A DNA stretch of 13,014 nucleotides from Candidatus Omnitrophota bacterium (lineage in GTDB: Bacteria > Omnitrophota > Gorgyraeia > Zapsychrales > Zapsychraceae), in NCBI GenBank assembly GCA_020430005.1, contig JAGQKQ010000030.1:1-13014 (forward strand). Reading direction: 5' to 3'. The notes under the pieces are model-generated. The model was not told where the DNA came from, did not search any database, and worked only from the letters and a program-made list of their open reading frames with translations. This document shows positions 7,244 through 12,011 of this stretch, in pieces. Within the stretch, counting starts at the first letter, position 1. Each line of letters opens with the position of its first letter. A program made the translations under genes and the position numbers.

Positions 7244-7986
7244 TCGTTCAATTCCTTCAATTTAACGCCCTCAAAATTTTCAACAACAATGTGCGCGCCA
7301 TTTTTCATTAACTCACCGGCATTGCCTTCTCTGGCAACACCGACAACCAGCCCAAAACCTCCGTTGATCCCCGCCTGGACCCCGGACACGGCATCTTCTA
7401 TAACAACAGAGTCCTTCGGATCGACGTCAAGATTCTCGGCCGCTTTGACAAAAATATCCCCTTCGGGCTTTCCCTTTAACCCAAGCTCGTGAGAGACAAC
7501 GCCATCAACACGGGTTTCAAAGAAATGTTCCAACTCAGCCGATTCTAAAACGAATTGACAATTTTTACTGGATGAGGCGACGCCAATACGGATATCATGG
7601 ACCTTTAAATCTTTAATCAATGCCAATGTTCCCGAATAAACCTCAACACCGTCTGCCTCCAAAACATCCCGAAATTTAATATTTTTCCGATTTCCTAAAC
7701 CGCATACGGTTTCCTTGTCGGGAGAGTCGTCGGGATCGCCAAAGGGAATTTGAATTCCCCGGGATTCTAAAAAGCTTTGAACGCCTTTATACCGCGGCTT
7801 GCCATCAACATACTGCAAATAGTCTTTTTCATAGGAAAATTCTTGAAATGGCTCCTGATCTCTTTGTTCGCGAAGTTTAAGATACTCGTCAAACATTGCT
7901 TTCCAAGCCGCTGAATGGACAAGGGCTGTTTTTGTAATAACTCCGTCCAGATCGAAAATAACCGCTTTGATGTGTGAATTTGACAT
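7216..7986 (-). CDS. pgmB: Beta-phosphoglucomutase (HAD superfamily, GH65-associated type)
   Basis: Converts beta-glucose 1-phosphate, the product of GH65 phosphorylases, to glucose 6-phosphate. It has 256 residues, longer than the roughly 220 of the classical enzyme because of an enlarged cap (about residues 35-110). HAD motifs: FDLDGVIT with Asp12 nucleophile and Asp14 acid/base; VASSS (136-140); GKPEGD with Lys173; and IEDAVSGVQAG with Glu197-Asp198. The cap segment YVDGKPRYKGVQSFL (59-73) and VCGLGNRKN (94-102) are of the kind found in the mycobacterial proteins fused to or neighbouring GH65 enzymes. It is the first gene of the operon, 34 bases downstream of the predicted transcription start. 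The ATG at 7986 has no Shine-Dalgarno sequence, but the family N-terminus fits and no better start is nearby. The downstream phosphatase begins inside its last codons. Confidence 0.92.
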   Translation of the reverse strand: MSNSHIKAVIFDLDGVITKTALVHSAAWKAMFDEYLKLREQRDQEPFQEFSYEKDYLQYVDGKPRYKGVQSFLESRGIQIPFGDPDDSPDKETVCGLGNRKNIKFRDVLEADGVEVYSGTLALIKDLKVHDIRIGVASSSKNCQFVLESAELEHFFETRVDGVVSHELGLKGKPEGDIFVKAAENLDVDPKDSVVIEDAVSGVQAGINGGFGLVVGVAREGNAGELMKNGAHIVVENFEGVKLKELNEWFVQMNSQ

Positions 7987-8027
7987 AAGTATTAGATTTT
8001 TAAAGAAGTTTAGCTGACAGGTTGTTT

Positions 8028-8056
8028 ATTATACGGGAAAACGTGGGGAAAGGCAA
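8028..8056 (-). promoter_or_regulatory. Sigma-70-type promoter of the mutase-phosphatase-GH65 operon
   Basis: The minus strand has TTGCCT (8056-8051), a 17-base spacer and a perfect TATAAT (8033-8028). This is the best -10 in the window. It lies in the gap between the peptidoglycan-binding lipoprotein gene and the mutase gene and predicts a leader of about 34 bases. No operator-like repeat was noticed around it. Confidence 0.65.
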
Positions 8057-8075
8057 GCCGGGATAGTACGAAACT

Positions 8076-8627
8076 TTACGAGGTGACGACTAAATATTGG
8101 GATAAGGCGTTGAGAGTACGATATCCGATCTTGCCATCCGGCTTAAGCTGGTGCTTTTTTTGAAAGGCTTTAATGGCTTCTACGGTTTTGGCTCCCATTT
8201 TTCCATCGGCCTTTCCGGGATTAAAGCCGGTTTCAATGAGGATCTGTTGAATAAGAACGATGTTCAGACCGTCGTCGGTCACTAAGCCCAGTGTTTTTAA
8301 ACGCACCAGCGCTGTCCAGGTCTCCTCATCGGCAAAGCGGGTGGGTTCGAGGCCGTTGTCCTTTTGAAATTCCTCAATAGCCTCCCGGGTTCTTAACCCT
8401 AAAACTCCGTCGACGGATCCGGGGCTGTAACCATAAATTTTTAGAAGCCGCTGAATCTCTTCTACGGTTGGATTTTTTTCAAAGGGCGTGACTTCTCCGA
8501 TAAGTTCTTTTTCTTCGGCCCCCTCTTCATCAAGAAAACGATAAACAGCGTCACATCCGCCCAAAAGAAGGCAGAATAGTCCCAGAAAAATTAATAAATA
8601 TACTCGTATCACAACTTTTGAACGCAT
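8076..8627 (-). CDS. Lipoprotein with two peptidoglycan-binding (PG_binding_1) repeats
   Basis: A 183-residue predicted lipoprotein. The N-terminus MRSKVVIRVY is followed by a hydrophobic run ending in the lipobox LGGC, with Cys25 as the lipidated residue. Two tandem PG_binding_1-like repeats follow at about 52-110 and 121-180, each with the typical pattern of a leading helix, a GYSPG-VDG or GFNPG-ADG turn, then TREAI/TVEAI-FQ. It probably sits on a membrane facing the periplasm and binds peptidoglycan; no catalytic domain is attached. A longer reading frame would start at GTG 8648 and add seven residues, but that extension spoils the signal peptide start. ATG 8627 was preferred. A TATAAT ends seven bases before this ATG, so the mRNA may be leaderless. 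No terminator is evident after its stop. Confidence 0.85.
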   Translation of the reverse strand: MRSKVVIRVYLLIFLGLFCLLLGGCDAVYRFLDEEGAEEKELIGEVTPFEKNPTVEEIQRLLKIYGYSPGSVDGVLGLRTREAIEEFQKDNGLEPTRFADEETWTALVRLKTLGLVTDDGLNIVLIQQILIETGFNPGKADGKMGAKTVEAIKAFQKKHQLKPDGKIGYRTLNALSQYLVVTS

Positions 8628-8634
8628 AATATTT

Positions 8635-8640
8635 ATTATA
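8635..8640 (-). promoter_or_regulatory. -10 element suggesting a leaderless transcript for the PG-binding lipoprotein
   Basis: A perfect TATAAT on the minus strand (8640-8635) is followed by seven bases and then the ATG, which places the expected transcription start at or next to the A of the start codon. No Shine-Dalgarno is present. There is no strong -35 at 17 bases; a TTGTAA further upstream would fit an alternative overlapping TATATA -10. The region is very AT-rich, so a chance match is possible. Confidence 0.35.
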
Positions 8641-8662
8641 TATAACACAAATTAATAATATT

Positions 8663-8694
8663 ACAACAGCATGAAATATCAGGATTCCTGTTGT
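8663..8694. repeat. Inverted repeat in the divergent promoter region (possible operator)
   Basis: ACAACAG (8663-8669) and CTGTTGT (8688-8694) form a perfect 7-base inverted repeat with an 18-base interior. A second small palindrome, CAGGATTCCTG, lies at 8680-8690 and overlaps the right arm. The element is between the divergent genes at 8627 (-) and 8726 (+), and the right arm overlaps the candidate -35 of the plus-strand gene. An operator for a shared regulator is possible but unproven. Confidence 0.4.
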
Positions 8695-8719
8695 TTCTCC
8701 CAAAGGGATATGTTATTTA
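8691..8719 (+). promoter_or_regulatory. Weak promoter candidate of the plus-strand hypothetical gene
   Basis: TTGTTT (8691-8696), a 17-base spacer and TATTTA (8714-8719), ending six bases before ATG 8726. Each hexamer matches consensus at only about three positions. If real, this transcript would also be leaderless, and no Shine-Dalgarno is present close to the ATG. Confidence 0.25.
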
Positions 8720-8725
8720 TAGATT

Positions 8726-9127
8726 ATGTCCAATCCATCCAAAGTCGATCTAAAAACAATTCTTATCGCTTCAGGCGTTGCCCTTGTTCTCCTATTGCAG
8801 TTCGGACTAAAACCTTATCTTCATAAAAGGGCTGCCATGAAGGTCGTTAAAACTGTCCTTTCCAACTGGGCGAACAAAAATCTGGTGAGGGCTATCGAGC
8901 AATGGGAAAACAGGGACGAATCTCCTCCCATTTATAGTCTTGAATCTTACAAAATTCTCGATTACAAGGCCTACAAAAAAGACGGCGTACGTTATGCCGA
9001 GTTCAAAGTTCTCATTAAATTCCTCCCGGGAGGCGTTCTCCCCGACAATAAAGAGTGGGTCTTTATCCTGCGGGATGGCCATTTGGGCTGGAAAGTATTT
9101 CGATTCGTTTTAGCCGAAAACGTGTAA
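8726..9127 (+). CDS. Hypothetical protein with one N-terminal membrane anchor
   Basis: The only plus-strand gene in the window; 133 residues, not recognised as a named family. Residues about 11-28 form a single hydrophobic segment (TILIASGVALVLLLQFG), flanked by Lys10 inside and Lys29 after, so it is likely a signal anchor or uncleaved signal. The remaining roughly 100 residues form a helical part (35-62, with VLSNWANKNLVRAIEQW) and then alternating beta-like strands (88-131, ending WVFILRDGHLGWKVFRF). The pattern of one helix pair plus an exposed sheet is reminiscent of small NTF2-like/DUF4878-type extracytoplasmic domains, but no signature proves this. It is divergent from the PG-binding lipoprotein gene, sharing a promoter region with an inverted repeat, and ends 16 bases before a strong terminator hairpin. 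That arrangement and its lack of overlap with other genes support it being real. Confidence 0.75.
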   Translation: MSNPSKVDLKTILIASGVALVLLLQFGLKPYLHKRAAMKVVKTVLSNWANKNLVRAIEQWENRDESPPIYSLESYKILDYKAYKKDGVRYAEFKVLIKFLPGGVLPDNKEWVFILRDGHLGWKVFRFVLAENV

Positions 9128-9137
9128 CTTTTCCAAC

Positions 9138-9179
9138 AAAAAAGCGAACCGTTTTAAAACGGTTCGCCTAATATTTTTT
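9138..9179. terminator. Bidirectional intrinsic terminator between convergent genes
   Basis: A perfect 24-base palindrome lies at 9144-9167: a ten-pair stem with GCGAACCG at its base and a TTAA loop. On the minus strand it is followed directly by six T's (plus-strand A's 9138-9143), an excellent terminator for the gltX and small-lipoprotein unit. On the plus strand it is followed by CTAATATTTTTT (9168-9179), good for the hypothetical gene ending at 9127. Its position between convergent genes fits both roles. Confidence 0.93.
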
Positions 9180-9196
9180 ATATCCTTTATATCTTT
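9170..9196 (-). repeat. Three 9-base AT-rich tandem units before the terminator
   Basis: On the minus strand, 9196-9170 reads as three consecutive 9-base units: AAAGATATA, AAGGATATA and a degenerate AAAAATATT. They lie in the 3' untranslated stretch between the small lipoprotein stop (9210) and the terminator. Composition resembles the heptanucleotide tracts at 2691-2798, but the period differs. May be simple low-complexity sequence. Confidence 0.45.
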
Positions 9197-9209
9197 GCGC
9201 CGGGATAAA

Positions 9210-9353
9210 TTACCACATATTTTCCTGCATCCACTCATCAGCCTTTTCAATCGTCTTCCAATCTTCTTTAAAACCGCTCGCTGCCCCTTTGGCTGTGGCA
9301 CATCCTTGTAAAAACATCCCTATGACAAAGACTAGAATAAAAGCGTACTTCAT
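9210..9353 (-). CDS. Small 47-residue predicted lipoprotein
   Basis: A short gene starting at ATG 9353 and ending at TAA 9210-9212. The product starts MKYAFILVFVIGMFLQGCA: Lys2, a hydrophobic stretch and a lipobox LQGC with Cys18. The mature part is only about 30 residues, amphipathic and Trp/Lys/Glu-rich (GFKEDWKTIEKADEWMQENMW). The start is fixed by a strong GGGAGG four bases upstream, overlapping the gltX stop region; only nine bases separate the two genes. It is the last gene before the bidirectional terminator, so it is co-transcribed with gltX. Size and layout resemble entericidin-like or other tiny envelope lipoproteins, but no specific family is recognised. Confidence rests on the Shine-Dalgarno, the lipobox and the position. 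Confidence 0.8.
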   Translation of the reverse strand: MKYAFILVFVIGMFLQGCATAKGAASGFKEDWKTIEKADEWMQENMW

Positions 9354-9362
9354 GGAACCTCC

Positions 9363-10703
9363 CTAAGAATCGGTTTTTAAGGCGCTGTTCAGCCTTTCAA
9401 TGGTTCGCTCTTTTCCCAAAATAGCGACAATATCAAAAAGGCTTGGCCCCATAGCCTTACCTGTTAAAGCCACTCGTAAAGGATGAACAAGTTCTCCGGG
9501 TTTAATTCCTAACTCACCAACCGTCTTTTTGAAGGCCTCTTCACAGGAAATCGCATCATAGTTTTCAACCTGCTTAAAATTGTTTATCAGCAAATTAAAC
9601 TCTTTTGACCGGTCCTGTGAAAGATGCTTTTCCTTTGCTTCAGGATCAAACTGGAGCTTGTCATGAAAAATAAAATCCGTCCACTCCAAAAATTCTGTTA
9701 ACGTGGATAAGCGTACTTTAAATAATTCTACAATACTTTTTAATCCCTGCCTATCAAAATCCTGATTAATATAGTTAGCTTTCTCTAAAAAAGGAATCAA
9801 AAGCTCTGTCAATTTTTCCGTGTCTGTTTGTTTAATGTATTGGCCGTTTATCCACCGCAACTTTTCCATCGAAAACGCCGCAGCCGCCTTATTGACCTTT
9901 TTAATGGAAAAATTTTTTATCGCCTGTTGCAGCGTAACGATTTCCTGGTTATTTCCCGGTGACCAACCCAACAGCATTAAATAATTAACGAGCGCATCGG
10001 GAAGAAAACCCTGTTCTTTATAATCGCTAACCGCAACAGCGCCCATCCGTTTAGACATGCGTGTACCGTCCTCGGCCATAATAAGTGGAAGGTGGGCGAA
10101 TTTTGGAATTTTAAAACCAAGCGCTTTGTAGATCAAAATCTGTTTTGGTGTGTTGGAAATATGGTCCTCTCCACGAACAACACAACTGATTTCCATAAGC
10201 GCATCATCAATCACACAACAAAAGTTATAGTCCGGAGATCCGTCGCCTTTGATAAGAACTTCATCTTTTAATTTGGGCTGATTATGTTCGTCAAGTTCAA
10301 CGCCCCCGTCTTCGCCGCGAACAACAAAATTGGACGTGTCAAAATTAATTTCCCCACGGATAAGGTCATAAATTTTAATATCGTCTTTTAACGTCTTTAA
10401 AAGGATGGCCTCGCCGTCTTTGTAAGCCTTACCCTCATCGACCAGCTTCTGTGCCATATCTCGATAAAGATCAAAGCGGTGACTTTGATAATGCAGTTCA
10501 TCCCAATCCAGGCCAAGCCATTTCATACTACGAAGAATTTCTTCCTCATATTCCTTTTTGGAACGCTGTTGATCGGTATCTTCGATACGTAAAACAAATT
10601 TTCCGTTTTGGGCCCGGGCGTACATCCAATTAAACAATGCCGTCCGCGCCCCACCAATATGTAAAAAGCCCGTCGGGCTTGGAGCAAATCTGACTTTTAC
10701 CAT
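9363..10703 (-). CDS. gltX: Glutamyl-tRNA synthetase, compact form
   Basis: Class I aminoacyl-tRNA synthetase that charges tRNA-Glu (possibly also tRNA-Gln in organisms using the amidotransferase route). The HIGH-type motif is PSPTGFLHIGG (8-18), the KMSKS-type motif is RMSKR (215-219), and VVRGEDHISNTPKQ (175-188) is strongly conserved. At 446 residues it is shorter than the usual 465-490. After GKAYKDGEAILLK (91-103), the segment that normally carries the CYC...C/H zinc-type insertion and its helices is missing, while a small acidic insertion is present at about 127-147. The C-terminal anticodon-binding helical domain (about 300-446) is intact, with GELVHPLRVALTG (403-415). ATG 10703 fits the family start; only a weak AAGAG precedes it. 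It follows the PilZ gene by 39 bases and precedes the small lipoprotein by nine. Confidence 0.95.
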   Translation of the reverse strand: MVKVRFAPSPTGFLHIGGARTALFNWMYARAQNGKFVLRIEDTDQQRSKKEYEEEILRSMKWLGLDWDELHYQSHRFDLYRDMAQKLVDEGKAYKDGEAILLKTLKDDIKIYDLIRGEINFDTSNFVVRGEDGGVELDEHNQPKLKDEVLIKGDGSPDYNFCCVIDDALMEISCVVRGEDHISNTPKQILIYKALGFKIPKFAHLPLIMAEDGTRMSKRMGAVAVSDYKEQGFLPDALVNYLMLLGWSPGNNQEIVTLQQAIKNFSIKKVNKAAAAFSMEKLRWINGQYIKQTDTEKLTELLIPFLEKANYINQDFDRQGLKSIVELFKVRLSTLTEFLEWTDFIFHDKLQFDPEAKEKHLSQDRSKEFNLLINNFKQVENYDAISCEEAFKKTVGELGIKPGELVHPLRVALTGKAMGPSLFDIVAILGKERTIERLNSALKTDS

Positions 10704-10742
10704 GATCCGGTTCTCTTTAGTGATTAAACGTGCGGTTTGATT

Positions 10743-11132
10743 TTAAGCGTAGGGGGTTCCTTGATTGCTTTTGACCAATCGCTTGACAATTTCTTCCAGG
10801 CGCTGTTGCTCGCCGTCATCAAGCGTTTCAAACTCTATACCCACATCATAAAACAATGGCTTTTTCTTTACGTCGCTTCCTCTTTTTACGTTCCAGACAA
10901 CTTTCCCCTTACATTTGATATGATTGCCAAGATCAAGCAGGTCCAGCTCAACTTCAACCGGTGTGAACATCTTTAAATCTTTTTTAAGGATAACACAAAC
11001 ACCGCCGATACCAATATTCTCTGTGTGCGTTAACAAAACATCTGCTTCTTCACTGTCATTGCGGAGGACAACTAAACAAGGATAATTTACCCGCGGAAAT
11101 TTTCTTCGGTCAAGACCTTCCCATTTACTCAC
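10743..11132 (-). CDS. PilZ-domain protein (possible cyclic-di-GMP receptor)
   Basis: A 129-residue single-domain protein. PilZ domains bind cyclic di-GMP and relay it to motility, polysaccharide or other outputs. The N-terminal RxxxR motif is present in DRRKFPRVNY (Arg10 and Arg14). The second motif, normally (D/N)xSxxG, reads NIGIGG (Asn39, Gly41, Gly44), so its Ser is replaced by Gly. FYDVGIEF (94-101) matches the usual C-terminal PilZ strand, and a charged helix follows (107-120). The start is GTG 11132, chosen because a perfect AGGAGG sits six bases upstream. It has an extended -10 promoter and runs into gltX, 39 bases downstream. The linkage to gltX says nothing about its output. c-di-GMP binding is likely but weakened by the substituted Ser. 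Confidence 0.85.
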   Translation of the reverse strand: MSKWEGLDRRKFPRVNYPCLVVLRNDSEEADVLLTHTENIGIGGVCVILKKDLKMFTPVEVELDLLDLGNHIKCKGKVVWNVKRGSDVKKKPLFYDVGIEFETLDDGEQQRLEEIVKRLVKSNQGTPYA

Positions 11133-11138
11133 TCAAAG

Positions 11139-11144
11139 CCTCCT
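11139..11144 (-). promoter_or_regulatory. Strong Shine-Dalgarno fixing the GTG start of the PilZ gene
   Basis: The minus strand reads AAAGGAGG followed by CTTTGA and GTG. This is a full-consensus ribosome binding site at ideal spacing, and it decides the non-ATG start at 11132. It contrasts with several genes in the window that have no recognisable site. Confidence 0.85.
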
Positions 11145-11166
11145 TTGATTAAAAATTTTATTTAAC

Positions 11167-11175
11167 AGTATAGCA
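11167..11175 (-). promoter_or_regulatory. Extended -10 promoter candidate of the PilZ-gltX unit
   Basis: The minus strand has TGCTATACT: a -10 of TATACT (one mismatch) with the TG of an extended -10, in the 79-base gap after ymdB. No good -35 is seen. The predicted leader is about 28 bases. The surrounding TGTGCTAT core is the same as in the sucC promoter candidate. Confidence 0.5.
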
Positions 11176-11211
11176 CAAATGTCGCTTTTTCTGGCGGTAT
11201 TCTATTAATAC

Positions 11212-12003
11212 TTAATTTACCACAAAATTTTCCTGAATACGCTGAATTTTTTTAGACTTTCCGCTGGTCTCATCAACCTCAATAACGACACCATTAAGCT
11301 TAATCTCATCCTTGGCAACAAAAAACCGTTTCGGCAAGGCTGTTACAAAGCGTTCAATAATAATATCCTTATCCTGGCCGATAACGGAGTCATAGGGCCC
11401 GGACATTCCCAGATCTGTAATATAGGCCGTCCCATCGGAGAGAACCTTTTCGTCAGCTGTTTGAATATGAGTATGCGTCCCCACAATCGCCGAAACCTTA
11501 CCGTTCATGAAATGACCCAGCGCAACCTTTTCGCTGGTGGCCTCGGCATGGAAATCCACAATAATATTTGGGGTTTCCTTTGCGATTTCCTGGACAATCG
11601 TCTCCAGCGCCTTAAAAGGACATTCCACAAAGTGCCGCATAAAAACCCGTCCCAATAAATTCACAACACCAATCTTAATGCCAGCGGCTGTTTCTTTAAT
11701 ACACCAACCGACGCCCGGGGCCCCTTGTGGAAAATTGGCCGGACGAATAACGCTGTGATTTTCGTTTAAATACTCTTCCAGATCTTTTTGGTCCCAAACA
11801 TGATCTCCCAGAGTCAAAACATCACAACCCAGATTAAAAAAATCCTTCGCGATTTTCGTTGTTAACCCGGCTCCGTGAGCAGCATTTTCCGCGTTAACAA
11901 CCGTAAAGTCGATCGCGTAACGTTTTTTTAAATCGGGAAGAAGTCCGGCCAGGGCATCACGCCCTGGTTTGCCGACAATATCACCTATACAAAGAACGTT
12001 CAT
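11212..12003 (-). CDS. ymdB: YmdB-family metallophosphoesterase (2',3'-cyclic nucleotide phosphodiesterase type)
   Basis: Member of the YmdB calcineurin-like phosphoesterase family, which in Bacillus acts on 2',3'-cyclic nucleotides and affects biofilm and motility decisions. The 263 residues are full length. Metal-site motifs: GDIVGKPGR (Asp8), NAENAAHG (Glu39, Asn40), LGDHVWD (65-71), DFHAEATSEK (His152) and GTHTHIQTAD (His177, His179). At position 67, where the Bacillus enzyme has Asn in GNH, this protein has Asp (GDH). No signal peptide, so cytoplasmic. The ATG at 12003 is eight bases after the rny stop, with AGGG overlapping the end of rny as a ribosome site. The rny-ymdB arrangement is a known conserved pair. 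No convincing terminator follows it. Confidence 0.93.
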   Translation of the reverse strand: MNVLCIGDIVGKPGRDALAGLLPDLKKRYAIDFTVVNAENAAHGAGLTTKIAKDFFNLGCDVLTLGDHVWDQKDLEEYLNENHSVIRPANFPQGAPGVGWCIKETAAGIKIGVVNLLGRVFMRHFVECPFKALETIVQEIAKETPNIIVDFHAEATSEKVALGHFMNGKVSAIVGTHTHIQTADEKVLSDGTAYITDLGMSGPYDSVIGQDKDIIIERFVTALPKRFFVAKDEIKLNGVVIEVDETSGKSKKIQRIQENFVVN

Positions 12004-12011
12004 AACATACC

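Noticed and set aside
8628..8648. Longer start (GTG 8648) for the PG-binding lipoprotein
   Set aside because: It would add seven residues before the positively charged start of the signal peptide and would span the TATAAT promoter element; ATG 8627 gives a normal lipoprotein signal.
9110..9301. 63-codon minus-strand frame overlapping the terminator and the small lipoprotein gene
   Set aside because: It reads through the terminator palindrome and lies in a different frame from the 9210-9353 gene, which has a strong Shine-Dalgarno and a lipobox.
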